DNA from: Verrucomicrobia bacterium UBA2460
GTDB taxonomy: Bacteria > Verrucomicrobiota > Verrucomicrobiia > Methylacidiphilales > Verrucolacustridaceae
DNA length: 20,819 bases
Direction: 5' to 3'
NCBI GenBank assembly: GCA_002342345.1
Contig: DDPU01000064.1
Span: forward strand, 5,550 to 26,368
Part shown: positions 1 through 7,218 of the stretch, piece after piece
Layout of the letters: the number at the start of each line of letters is the position of its first letter
How positions within the stretch are numbered: the stretch's first letter is position 1
Translations under genes and position numbers: made by a program
Notes under the pieces: model-generated
Seen by the model: the letters and a program-made list of their open reading frames with translations, nothing else
Told to the model about the DNA's origin: nothing
Databases searched by the model: none

Positions 1-63
1 CCCCGCCCCACCTTGATCAGCAACTCAGGCTTGGAAGAAGGGAATCCCGGCTATGCTGGCGGG

Positions 64-1308
64 ATGCGGATTGAGCTGATCACAACGGGGTCGGAGTTGT
101 TGCTGGGGCAGGTGTTGAATTCACATCCGGGGTATCTTTCGGGGCGGTTGGCGCTGCTGGGGCTGGAGCTGGCGAGGCAGACGGCGGTGCCGGACGGGCG
201 GGAGGCGATCGCGGGGGTGCTGGGGGAAGCGTGGAGGCGGGCGGATCTGGTGATCGTGACGGGGGGGTTGGGGCCGACCTCGGACGACATCACCAGGGAT
301 GTGGTAGCGGAGTTTTTCCAAAGACCGCTGGAATACAGGGCGGAGATTCACGAAAAAATCCTCGGGTATTTCCGGCAGCGGAACCTGACTCCGCCGGAGC
401 TGGTGAAGGTGCAGGCGATGGTGCCGAAGGGGATGGAGGTGCTGGCCAATGACGTGGGGACGGCGCCCGGGTTCTGGTTTGAGGAGAAGGGAAAGATGTT
501 GGCGGTGTTGCCTGGGCCGCCGCGGGAGTTGGCGCCGATGATGGAGAAGGGGGTGGAGCCGAAGCTGCGGGGCAGGGCGAAGGCGGCGGAGGGGACGAGG
601 ATTTTGAGGGTGTACGGGATCGGGGAGTCGTTCGTCCAGGAGAGGTGCGAGGCGGAGCTGAGGAAGATGGGGTTTGCGGGGGTGGGGTACTGTGCGCGAC
701 CGGGGGAGGTGGACGTGAGATTGCGGTCGAGCGATGCGGGTTTGCTGCAGCGGGGGGCGGAGTTGGTGAGAAAGGTTTTTGGGGAGGCGGTCTATGCGGA
801 GGGGGTGGAGACGATGGAGGAGGTGGTGGTGCGGTTGGCGCGGGCGGCGGGGGTGAAGCTGGCGACAGCGGAGTCGTGCACGGGGGGGCTGGTGGCGAGC
901 CGGATCACCGATGTGCCGGGGGCATCGGAGGTGTTTCTGGGAGGGTGGGTGACCTATGGGAACGAGGCGAAGGTGCGGGAGCTGGGGGTGAGGGAGGAGA
1001 GCCTGGCCAAATCCGGGGCGGTGAGCGCGTTGGTGGCAGGGGAGATGGCGGAAGGCGCGAGGAAACGGGCGGGGGCGGACTGGGCGGTTTCGGTGACCGG
1101 GATTGCGGGGCCGGGTGGGGGAAGTCCGGGCAAGCCGGTGGGGTTGGTCTATTTGGGGATCGCGGGGGCGGTAGGCGTGGAAACTGTTGAGAAGAAGTTG
1201 GTACCGGAGCGGAAAACCTTCAAGGGGATGGCTTCCCAGGCTGCTTTGGACCTGCTACGAAAAAAAATTCAAAAAGGAGCGCATCCTTTTTCCAAAACGG
1301 AGGTTTAG
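64..1308 (+). CDS. cinA: CinA family protein (MoCF-like domain plus nicotinamide-nucleotide amidase domain)
   Basis: The protein has 414 residues, normal for a full-length two-domain CinA. Residues 1-170 are the MoCF/molybdopterin-binding-like domain, opening MRIELITTGSELLLGQ and carrying TGGLGPTSDD at 66-75. Residues 250-405 are the CinA C-terminal domain with AESCTGG (nucleophile-type serine near 271) and TGIAGPGGG near 345. In the family this domain deamidates nicotinamide mononucleotide to nicotinate mononucleotide in cytosolic pyridine-nucleotide salvage, and the N-terminal domain can have ADP-ribose pyrophosphatase activity. ATG 64 was preferred over an in-frame TTG at 13 because family members start at this MRIELITTG-like segment. 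The next gene is recA, a pairing known from other bacteria, so the two are probably co-transcribed. The coding strand is strikingly rich in G runs and GGG glycine codons compared with recA. Confidence 0.93.
   Translation: MRIELITTGSELLLGQVLNSHPGYLSGRLALLGLELARQTAVPDGREAIAGVLGEAWRRADLVIVTGGLGPTSDDITRDVVAEFFQRPLEYRAEIHEKILGYFRQRNLTPPELVKVQAMVPKGMEVLANDVGTAPGFWFEEKGKMLAVLPGPPRELAPMMEKGVEPKLRGRAKAAEGTRILRVYGIGESFVQERCEAELRKMGFAGVGYCARPGEVDVRLRSSDAGLLQRGAELVRKVFGEAVYAEGVETMEEVVVRLARAAGVKLATAESCTGGLVASRITDVPGASEVFLGGWVTYGNEAKVRELGVREESLAKSGAVSALVAGEMAEGARKRAGADWAVSVTGIAGPGGGSPGKPVGLVYLGIAGAVGVETVEKKLVPERKTFKGMASQAALDLLRKKIQKGAHPFSKTEV
1299..1304 (+). promoter_or_regulatory. Shine-Dalgarno sequence for recA inside the end of cinA
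   Basis: GGAGGT lies 10 nt before the recA ATG and overlaps the last codons of cinA. It fixes the recA start at 1315 and supports translation of recA from a cinA-recA message. I saw no SOS (LexA) box of the E. coli or Gram-positive type in the roughly 130 bases upstream. Confidence 0.8.
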
Positions 1309-1314
1309 ATTCTT

Positions 1315-2394
1315 ATGGCACCCAAAACGGCAGAAAAAAACGAGAAGGCGGAGGGATCGAAATCCGCGGAACGGCGCAACCTGGACCTGGCCCTGCAGTC
1401 GATCGTCAAGGCCTATGGGGATAACGCGATCATGCGCCTGGGCGATGCCAGTGCAAAACTGAAGATCGATGTCATCCCCACGGGTTGTTTTTCCATTGAT
1501 ACGGCCTTGGGGGCGGGGGGATTCCCACGGGGGCGGATCGTGGAGATTTTCGGGCCGGAATCGTCCGGCAAGACGACGCTGACATTGACGGCAATCGCCA
1601 ACGCCCAGAAGCGGGGCGGGACGGCCGCCTTCATCGACGTGGAGCACGCCCTGGATCCCGTTTACGCGAAGAAGCTGGGGGTGAACATGGATGAACTGCT
1701 CGTTTCCCAGCCTGACTCCGGTGAGGAGGCGCTGAACATCGCCGAGACGCTGATCCGCTCCAACGCCCTGGACGTGGTGGTGGTGGACAGCGTGGCGGCG
1801 CTGGTGACGAAGCACGAGCTGGAGGGGCAGATCGGGGACGCGACGGTGGGGGCGCAGGCGCGGCTGATGAGCAGCGCGATGCGGAAGCTGACGGCGCTGA
1901 TCAGCCGGGCGCGTACGGTGTGCATCTTCACCAACCAGATCCGGGAAAAGATCGGGGTGATGTTTGGCAACCCGGAGACGACGCCGGGCGGCCGGGCGCT
2001 GAAGTTTTTTGCTAGCGTGCGGGTCGACATCCGCCGGATCAATGCGATCAAGATCCCGGACGGGACCGTGATCGGCAACCGGACGCGGGTGAAGATCGTG
2101 AAGAACAAAGTGGCGCCGCCCTTCACGGAGGCGGAGTTCGACATTCTTTATAACGAGGGCATTTCGCGTGAGGGGTCGCTGATTGACGCCGCCATCGAGC
2201 ACAATGTGGTGGAGAAGAAAGGGGCCTGGATCGCCTACGAGGGCAAGCAGTTGGCCCAGGGGCGGGATGCGGCCAAGGAGGAGCTCAAGAAGGACCCGGC
2301 GCTCTATGCCCGGATTGAAAAAGGACTGCAGGCGAAGCTGTCGGGCAAGCCTGCGGAGAACTCGGAAACGGTCGTGGTGGCGGGGAAGAAGTAA
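1315..2394 (+). CDS. recA: Recombinase RecA
   Basis: The 359-residue protein is typical RecA: a cytosolic ATP-dependent strand-exchange protein for homologous recombination and the co-protease that triggers LexA cleavage. Walker A GPESSGKT is at 80-87 and Walker B LDVVVVDS at 152-159. The L1 loop lies near 170-187 ([14 protein letters not shown]). The L2 region starts at [20 protein letters not shown], about 206-225. An N-terminal helix ([14 protein letters not shown]) mediates filament assembly. The charged N-terminal extension before residue 22 and the C-terminal tail are variable in the family. It starts 6 nt after the cinA stop with a strong GGAGGT, so it is probably the second gene of a cinA-recA unit. 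It ends convergent with the cyclic-nucleotide/FHA gene. Confidence 0.98.
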   Translation: MAPKTAEKNEKAEGSKSAERRNLDLALQSIVKAYGDNAIMRLGDASAKLKIDVIPTGCFSIDTALGAGGFPRGRIVEIFGPESSGKTTLTLTAIANAQKRGGTAAFIDVEHALDPVYAKKLGVNMDELLVSQPDSGEEALNIAETLIRSNALDVVVVDSVAALVTKHELEGQIGDATVGAQARLMSSAMRKLTALISRARTVCIFTNQIREKIGVMFGNPETTPGGRALKFFASVRVDIRRINAIKIPDGTVIGNRTRVKIVKNKVAPPFTEAEFDILYNEGISREGSLIDAAIEHNVVEKKGAWIAYEGKQLAQGRDAAKEELKKDPALYARIEKGLQAKLSGKPAENSETVVVAGKK

Positions 2395-2420
2395 GTAGGA
2401 AGGTGGTTTGTTGAGGTGGT

Positions 2421-2441
2421 CCGGCCTCGAATCTAGGCCGG
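2421..2441. terminator. Hairpin at the recA / cNMP-FHA convergent junction
   Basis: CCGGCCT (2421-2427) and AGGCCGG (2435-2441) form a perfect 7-bp stem with a 7-nt loop. It sits 27 bases after the recA stop and overlaps the stop codon of the opposite gene. Position and symmetry suit a bidirectional terminator, but there is no T run on either side, so intrinsic termination is uncertain. Confidence 0.45.
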
Positions 2442-3245
2442 ATCGACTTGGACGTTGAACTGGAAGGAGCTGTCGTCTCCGCCGAGAACGAGTTTGTTGG
2501 TCCCGGGCTTGAGGGGAAGAACCATGTGCTCCGCTTCCGTGCCGATGGCGTGACCGTTAAGGATGGTGCCGAGGGTGCTGCCGCGGTCCCGCACGACAAG
2601 CTCCGCCCCGATCCGCTCGATGGCGCAGTGATTGCGGGAAATCTGGTAGGGGTACTGGTCGCGGAGGGCGAGGTCGTTGGCGGAAAGGATATCGGCCCCC
2701 TCGCCGGCCTGGCGGCGGCCGATCCGGAAGGGGAGGCGATCGATGGACACCGTTTCCGGGGCCCCCGCCTTGCGGGTTTCCTTGTTTGCCGGGGTCAGAA
2801 TGATTTTGGGAAGAGGGCTTGGTTCCGCGTGGGGGATGGCGATCCCATGCTGGAGCAGTTGGTGGACTTCGGTGTCCGGCACTTTGCGTCCTTCCAGTTC
2901 CCGGCGAAGGAGTTCGTTGGTGTTTCGGAGGCGCTCAAAAAAGGAGGATAAAAACGGGGTGAGGGCGCTGGGGTCGGAGAGAAAGAGGTCGTTGAATTCC
3001 TCCACATTCATGATCTGTAGCCGGGTTGGTTCCAGGGCTCGCGCCGAGGCGGATCTTGGCTTGTCATCGAGCAGGGCCATTTCCCCGAAAATGTCCCCCG
3101 GGACCAGGTGTCCGAGGGTGACTTTACTCTGCCCGGCGACCCGCATGGAGATCTCGATGCGGCCCTCGAGGATGCGGAAGGCCTCGGAGCCCGCATCGCC
3201 TTCGCGGAAAATCTCGGTCCCTTGCTCGAAGAACTTTTCCCGCAT
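2433..3245 (-). CDS. Cyclic nucleotide-binding domain plus FHA domain protein
   Basis: The protein has 270 residues. Residues 1-115 form a cyclic-nucleotide-binding (CAP_ED-type) domain, with FREGDAGSEAFRILEGRIEI at the start. Its phosphate-binding cassette near 54-67 (GEMALLDDKPRSAS) keeps the Glu and the Arg that contact cyclic nucleotides in CAP. A linker follows, then an FHA domain at about 165-268 with the hallmarks GRR (176-178), SRNH (203-206) and the ILNG loop (228-231). FHA domains bind phosphothreonine peptides. There is no DNA-binding helix-turn-helix, so it is not a CRP-type transcription factor. It more likely couples cAMP/cGMP binding to recognition of a phosphorylated partner, which is not identifiable here. 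Start ATG 3245 is chosen because the cNMP domain begins directly there; no clear Shine-Dalgarno sequence precedes it. Confidence 0.88.
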   Translation of the reverse strand: MREKFFEQGTEIFREGDAGSEAFRILEGRIEISMRVAGQSKVTLGHLVPGDIFGEMALLDDKPRSASARALEPTRLQIMNVEEFNDLFLSDPSALTPFLSSFFERLRNTNELLRRELEGRKVPDTEVHQLLQHGIAIPHAEPSPLPKIILTPANKETRKAGAPETVSIDRLPFRIGRRQAGEGADILSANDLALRDQYPYQISRNHCAIERIGAELVVRDRGSTLGTILNGHAIGTEAEHMVLPLKPGTNKLVLGGDDSSFQFNVQVDPA

Positions 3246-3353
3246 CAGGGTTTAGGGTGAACCTGCCGCCGGAAGGGGTCAAGAGGCGGGGGCGGGGGGT
3301 TGTGGAAAGTTTTTGTATCGGAGACGGCGGGGACGGGGGTTAGGATGGGGTGC

Positions 3354-4142
3354 ATGATTCAGGGAGGGGATCGCGGCTTTTTGTTCCGCTCGCTGGGGAC
3401 GGCTCTTTTGGTGATGTCTGCCTGGCGGCTCGCCGGAGCCGGGGGAGTTTTGGCCGGCGGGGACCAGCTTTTGGCAAATCGCCAGGAAATGATCTCCCTG
3501 GCCCCGTGGATCCTGCTGGGGCTGTTCTTTCTCCGTGGTCCATTGCCGGCCAAAAAAAGTGCGCCGCGGGTGGTGGGGTTTCAGTTCCTCAATTTGGGCT
3601 TTCTCCTGGCGGCGGTTCTTTACGGTTTGGCGGCGGTGCCCGTGAAAACCTCCCCCCTGCCCGGGGAGGAGAAGGAGCCGGTGACGGTGGAATCGGAGTG
3701 GCTGGTTCGGGATCGCATCCGGGAGATCAACCTGAAAATGGAGGAGATCGAAAGGGAATCCGGCGAAGCCGCCCCCGCGAGGGAAACGGCGGCGGAGCAG
3801 CGTCGCGAGGAGAGCCGGCGCCAGCAGCTCGCGGAGCAGATGGAAAAACTGCGGCTGGAGCGCGGGCGTTTGACGGAGGAACTCAGTCGCCGGGGCAAGG
3901 CCTTTGAGGAAAGGAAGGAGCAGGAACGGGAGGAGTACCGGGCCCGCCTGGCGCGGGCGCAGGCCGGGGCGGGCGTTGTTGCGGTCATCCTTGTCCTGAT
4001 GGGGTTGCATGGGCTGGCTGCGGGATTTCTCTTCCGTGACGGCGGACCCGTCCCGGGAGGATTTCCGGTAGTTTCGGTCGGATCGGGAAAAATCGAGAAA
4101 TCCGTCCCCGGGGCCCTGCGTCCGAAGCGCAGCCTGAATTAG
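3354..4142 (+). CDS. Unknown membrane protein with central coiled coil
   Basis: I do not recognise this 262-residue protein. It shows hydrophobic segments near 9-35, 47-62 and 73-95, a strongly charged Glu/Arg/Gln-rich stretch at about 105-203 that should form a coiled coil, and a last hydrophobic segment near 205-227. The arrangement suggests an inner-membrane protein with a helical domain between transmembrane parts. No catalytic motif is visible. The ATG at 3354 gives a compact start with a short N terminus before the first hydrophobic segment; an in-frame ATG at 3345 and a TTG at 3300 are alternatives. Upstream is the divergent cNMP-FHA gene and downstream the convergent aroD, so it is probably transcribed alone. 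A continuous reading frame with membrane-protein composition makes it likely real. Confidence 0.7.
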   Translation: MIQGGDRGFLFRSLGTALLVMSAWRLAGAGGVLAGGDQLLANRQEMISLAPWILLGLFFLRGPLPAKKSAPRVVGFQFLNLGFLLAAVLYGLAAVPVKTSPLPGEEKEPVTVESEWLVRDRIREINLKMEEIERESGEAAPARETAAEQRREESRRQQLAEQMEKLRLERGRLTEELSRRGKAFEERKEQEREEYRARLARAQAGAGVVAVILVLMGLHGLAAGFLFRDGGPVPGGFPVVSVGSGKIEKSVPGALRPKRSLN

Positions 4143-4160
4143 GGGGGCGTGTTTCCCGGC

Positions 4161-4958
4161 CTAGAGAAGGTTGCGCAGGTCCCGGAAGGCAAAACTCGCA
4201 TCATGGCCCGGTTGACCGGGCGCCGCCGGTTCATCGAGGTGAACATAGACCAGGCGTGATCCGAGGCATGGAAAGGCCAGGCGCGAGGCAACCGACAGGC
4301 GGCCGGAGGCAAGAACGGCCAGGCGCATATGGGAGGCGTAGAAGAGGGGTTGGGCGAGGTCGTGCAGATCGCTGATTTTCCGGGCAAGGCCGACGATCTT
4401 GTAGACCTGGGCGCGCGTCCGGCGGAATTCGGACAGCAGGCGTTTCAGCCGCAGGGGGGTAAGTTTTCTCCTCAGGGAGTGGGAGGACAGGATCAGGTCC
4501 TTGCGTGCCCGCCGCACGGCGTGGAGAACTCTCCTGAGCCGGGGAAGGTTGCTCAGTTCCAGGTCCACGGCGTCCGCGAAGGGAAGAAAGGCCAGAAAGA
4601 AAAGAACCCTTTGGCGGGATTTCCAGTTGAAGTCGCCTCCTTCCTCCCGTGTCCGGAGGGTGAGAAGGGCAGGAATCCTTTTTTTTGCCAAGGCCTCCTG
4701 GACTTTCTGCGGGTTGACCCCCCGCTGGAGCAGGCGATCCAACCGAATCTCGACAACATCGATGCCCGGGGGGGGATTTGCCAGGCACGCCAATCCATTT
4801 TCCGAGGAGACGGTCCCTACCAGGAGAGGGGTGTTTTTCCAAGGGATGGATTTTCTGGGTGGTGGATGCACGATTCCTTTGATGTCGGCGGTGGTCGGAT
4901 TTTTCTTCCAACCCAGTTTTTGGGTTTGCCGTCTTTCTATAAAGCTTAAATTTTGCAC
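4161..4958 (-). CDS. aroD: Type I 3-dehydroquinate dehydratase
   Basis: This is the third step of the shikimate pathway: dehydration of 3-dehydroquinate to 3-dehydroshikimate through a Schiff base, in the cytosol. Of 265 residues, the core begins near residue 43 (TPLLVGTVSS). Visible active-site equivalents are Glu70 in VVEIRLD, Arg102 and Glu106 in LTLRTREEGG, His160 in SSHS, Schiff-base Lys187 in VYKIVG, Arg226 in SVASRLAF and Gln249 in AAPGQ. The His-Lys spacing of 27 matches E. coli AroD (143/170). The start is uncertain. GTG 4958 gives about 42 residues before the core, more than usual, and has no Shine-Dalgarno sequence. GTG 4871 (the valine of GIVHPPP), 3 nt after AAAGGA, would trim 29 residues. 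It is convergent with the unknown membrane gene and divergent from mreB. Confidence 0.88.
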   Translation of the reverse strand: MQNLSFIERRQTQKLGWKKNPTTADIKGIVHPPPRKSIPWKNTPLLVGTVSSENGLACLANPPPGIDVVEIRLDRLLQRGVNPQKVQEALAKKRIPALLTLRTREEGGDFNWKSRQRVLFFLAFLPFADAVDLELSNLPRLRRVLHAVRRARKDLILSSHSLRRKLTPLRLKRLLSEFRRTRAQVYKIVGLARKISDLHDLAQPLFYASHMRLAVLASGRLSVASRLAFPCLGSRLVYVHLDEPAAPGQPGHDASFAFRDLRNLL

Positions 4959-5025
4959 AAACCGAAGATTAGCATAAATGTCCCTTTAAGGATACTTTTT
5001 ACGAAAAAGGCTTGCTTTGTGGCCG

Positions 5026-5054
5026 ATTAAAACTGCTAAAGCATTAAAAATCAA
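5026..5054 (-). promoter_or_regulatory. Candidate sigma-70-type promoter for aroD
   Basis: Read on the minus strand, TTGATT (5054-5049) is followed after exactly 17 nt by TTTAAT (5031-5026), matching four and five of six consensus positions. Transcription would begin near 5019, about 60 nt before the GTG of aroD. This is the best promoter match in the island, but AT-rich DNA yields chance matches. Confidence 0.5.
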
Positions 5055-5063
5055 CATTTTAAA

Positions 5064-5069
5064 TATGAT
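5064..5069 (+). promoter_or_regulatory. Possible -10 box upstream of mreB
   Basis: TATGAT matches five of six positions of the -10 consensus, but no convincing -35 lies 16-18 nt upstream (GCATTA region). If used, transcription would start near 5076 and the mreB leader would be about 210 nt. That start would lie just after the AAGGAG at 5070-5075, so this box and translation of the small ORF at 5083 are mutually inconsistent. Confidence 0.3.
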
Positions 5070-5082
5070 AAGGAGTTGTAGG

Positions 5083-5160
5083 ATGGTTTTCGGATGGATA
5101 AATAAGCTAAAAAAGACGCGGCGATCTTTGGCTGGAGTTTGGGAGAATAGACGGGGCTGA
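5083..5160 (+). CDS. Possible 25-residue basic leader peptide upstream of mreB
   Basis: ATG 5083 is preceded 7 nt upstream by a consensus AAGGAG (5070-5075) and opens a 25-codon frame ending in TGA at 5158-5160. The peptide begins [18 protein letters not shown]. It is strongly basic (seven Lys/Arg against one Glu) with Trp, Ile, Leu and Val spaced as in an amphipathic helix. An in-frame ATG at 5065 would add six residues. It loosely resembles the first helix of FtsY/Ffh N domains, but nothing of FtsY follows in any frame I checked. It could be a leader peptide, a small membrane-binding protein, a gene remnant or chance. Its Shine-Dalgarno sequence is better than those of most recognised genes here. 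Confidence 0.35.
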   Translation: MVFGWINKLKKTRRSLAGVWENRRG

Positions 5161-5288
5161 TAATTTCGGGGAATTGGGGAAAGTTAACCTTGGGATTTGT
5201 TGGGCCGCAGGGGGTTTGGCATCGGGAAAGCAGGTTTTGGGGATTGACGGCTAGGTTTTTCTCAAGGAGAGTTACTTTTTACATATTT

Positions 5289-6329
5289 ATGTTGGATAAG
5301 CTTTTTCCCTTTCTAGAAAACGACATGGGTGTCGATTTGGGCACGGCAAACACCTTGGTGTTTGTCCGGGGCAAAGGGGTTGTGCTCAGGGAACCGTCGG
5401 TGGTTGCCATGGACCAGGCTACCCGGAGGGTGCTGGCGGTTGGGGATGAGGCCAAAAGGATGTTGGGGCGTACCCCCGGTTCGATTGTTGCGGTTCGTCC
5501 CCTTAAGGACGGCGTGATCAGCGACTTCGAAGTGACCGAGGCCATGTTGAAATGTTTCATTGAAAAGGCCACCAAGCGCCAGAACCGCTGGCGTCCCCGC
5601 CCCAGGTTGGTGATCGCGGTGCCCTCAGGGATTACCGAGGTCGAAAGACGCGCGGTTTGCGAGTCCGCCGCCCACGCAGGAGCGCGCAGTGTCCGCCTGA
5701 TCGAGGAGCCCCTGGCGGCGGCGATCGGCGTGGGCCTGCCGGTTCAGGATGCCTCGGGCAACATGATCATCGACATCGGCGGCGGAACGACGGAAATGGC
5801 GATCATCTCGCTCGGGGGAATCGTTTTCAGCCGGAGCGTTCGCGTGGCGGGGGATGAACTGGATGAGGCGATTATGAATTATCTCAAGCGGGCCTATAAC
5901 CTGATGATCGGGGAGCGCACCGCTGAGGACATAAAAATCAAGATCGGCTCGGTTTATCCGATGGAAAAGGAAACCTCCATGGAGGTGCGCGGAAGGGACC
6001 TGGTGGCCGGCCTGCCCAAGACCCTCACGATCACCTCCCAGGAAGTCCGCGAGGCGCTCCTCGAACCCATTCAGATCATTTTGGAGAGCGTCCGGTTGAC
6101 CCTGGAGCGCTGCCCTCCCGAACTTTCCAGCGACCTGGTGGAGCGTGGCGTGGTTCTGGCCGGAGGCGGGGCCCTTCTCCGCGGGCTGGATCGGCTTTTG
6201 AGCGAGGAAACCGGCCTGCCCATCCACGTGGCCGAGGATCCGCTGAGTGCGGTGGTGGAGGGAACCGGCAAGGTCCTCGATGAATTGGAGTTTTTGACGA
6301 AGCTGACCATGGCGGACGGACGGGGTTGA
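5289..6329 (+). CDS. mreB: Rod shape-determining protein MreB (bacterial actin)
   Basis: The 346-residue protein polymerises with ATP into membrane-bound filaments that position the lateral cell-wall synthesis machine. It has the actin-fold signatures: phosphate-1 loop [12 protein letters not shown] (15-26), phosphate-2 loop [13 protein letters not shown] (161-173), [13 protein letters not shown] (208-220) and the adenosine motif [12 protein letters not shown] (289-300). The N-terminal [10 protein letters not shown] is a short amphipathic start suited to membrane contact. ATG 5289 gives the usual family length. A TTG, GTG or ATG further upstream would add sequence absent from MreB. An AAGGAGA at 5264-5270 is 18 nt away, rather far for a Shine-Dalgarno sequence. 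It is the first gene of the long rightward operon. Confidence 0.97.
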   Translation: MLDKLFPFLENDMGVDLGTANTLVFVRGKGVVLREPSVVAMDQATRRVLAVGDEAKRMLGRTPGSIVAVRPLKDGVISDFEVTEAMLKCFIEKATKRQNRWRPRPRLVIAVPSGITEVERRAVCESAAHAGARSVRLIEEPLAAAIGVGLPVQDASGNMIIDIGGGTTEMAIISLGGIVFSRSVRVAGDELDEAIMNYLKRAYNLMIGERTAEDIKIKIGSVYPMEKETSMEVRGRDLVAGLPKTLTITSQEVREALLEPIQIILESVRLTLERCPPELSSDLVERGVVLAGGGALLRGLDRLLSEETGLPIHVAEDPLSAVVEGTGKVLDELEFLTKLTMADGRG

Positions 6330-6375
6330 CCCGCCCTTCCCCGGCAGCCGACGTCCCCTCCTCCCGCCCCGCCCC

Positions 6376-7218
6376 ATGGCCCGCATCCGCCTGCTGTTAG
6401 GTTCCGCACTGTTGCTGATGGCCGTGGTCGGCGTGGTTTTTTTCGCGCCCGTGACCAACCGATGGACGGAGCACATCACCGTGGAGACGATTTCCCCCTT
6501 TGCCCGGGCGTGGGCCGGCATCCGTGAGCGGTGGGGGGATTTCCGGCAGAGCCTTCGCCAGTACGATGCACTGGAGGAGGAGAACCGGAATTTGCGCGCG
6601 GAGAACGTCCGGCTTCAGGCGGAAATCCGCCAGATGGACTATCTTCGCACGGAGAACGACCGCTTCCGCGAAATGCTCGCCTTCCGCGACCAGCAGTCCT
6701 ACCGGCTGCTGGCCTGCCGGGTGGTGGAAAGGGATCCTTCGAACTGGTGGAATTCCGTGCTGGTCGACCGCGGGTGGAAGGACGATCCCAACCTTGCCCC
6801 CGACCAGCCGGTATTGACTCCCCGTGGCGTGGTTGGGAAGACCGGCACGGTGGGGCGTTCCACCACGCGGGTCATGCTCATTTCCGACGAGAACTGCAAG
6901 GTCAGCGTCCTGGCGGAAGGATCCGGAGCCCGCGGCATTCTGATGGGGGACACTCCCCTGAACGGGGGCCAGCCGATCTGCCGGATGACATTCGTGACCC
7001 GCGACAGCAAGTTCGAGGTCGGGCAACGCGTTCTCACCACCGGGTTGGGAGGAACTTTTCCGCCCAATCTCCTGGTAGGCACGGTGAGCGACGCCCCGCC
7101 GCGAACCAACCAGAAAAACTCGGGGCTTTACCGCGAGGGAACGGTGATCCCGGCCACCGATCTCAACGATCTGAGGGAGCTTTTTGTGCTCACCGGGGCC
7201 GCTCCCGCAAAAAAATGA
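6376..7218 (+). CDS. mreC: Rod shape-determining protein MreC
   Basis: The 280-residue bitopic inner-membrane protein links cytoplasmic MreB with periplasmic wall enzymes and activates PBP2. One N-terminal transmembrane helix spans about 5-24. A coiled coil at about 60-102 (EEENRNLRAENVRLQAEIRQ) mediates dimerisation. The two-beta-barrel MreC domain follows at about 108-275, with WWNSVLVDRGW, GVVGKTGTVG and a conserved GLGGTFPPNLLVGTV-type segment at 223-237. The 46 nt between mreB and ATG 6376 are very C-rich and contain no Shine-Dalgarno sequence. Its stop overlaps the mreD start in ATGA, which indicates translational coupling. Confidence 0.95.
   Translation: MARIRLLLGSALLLMAVVGVVFFAPVTNRWTEHITVETISPFARAWAGIRERWGDFRQSLRQYDALEEENRNLRAENVRLQAEIRQMDYLRTENDRFREMLAFRDQQSYRLLACRVVERDPSNWWNSVLVDRGWKDDPNLAPDQPVLTPRGVVGKTGTVGRSTTRVMLISDENCKVSVLAEGSGARGILMGDTPLNGGQPICRMTFVTRDSKFEVGQRVLTTGLGGTFPPNLLVGTVSDAPPRTNQKNSGLYREGTVIPATDLNDLRELFVLTGAAPAKK

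Larger units (their letters stand above)
4959..5288. other. AT-rich intergenic island between divergent aroD and mreB
   Basis: These 330 bases are visibly richer in A and T than the GC-rich genes on both sides, especially 4940-5110. They hold the leftward aroD promoter candidate, a TATGAT box at 5064-5069, a possible 25-codon ORF (5083-5160) and, further right, a G-rich stretch (5165-5245) leading into mreB. I recognise no tmRNA, SRP RNA or tRNA, and no strong terminator hairpin. A small RNA or a long mreB leader cannot be excluded. Confidence 0.7.

Noticed and set aside
31..57. TTGGAA and TATGCT before cinA as a promoter
   Set aside because: The spacer is only 15 nt and the -10 matches four of six positions; the upstream gene is not in view.
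886..896. GCTGGTGG, identical to the E. coli Chi site, upstream of recA
   Set aside because: Chi sequences are lineage-specific and an 8-mer of this composition is expected by chance in G-rich DNA.
645..1190. Very glycine-rich 181-codon frame inside cinA
   Set aside because: It is the +1 frame of a G-rich gene; the glycine richness comes from GGN codons created by the frame shift.
4329..4949. 206-codon plus-strand frame opposite aroD
   Set aside because: aroD on the minus strand keeps the full set of catalytic residues at family spacing; the opposite frame has no motif.
5190..5288. 33-residue N-terminal extension of MreB from an upstream start
   Set aside because: MreB proteins start at the MLDKLF-like segment; the extension is unlike the family and has no good ribosome binding site.
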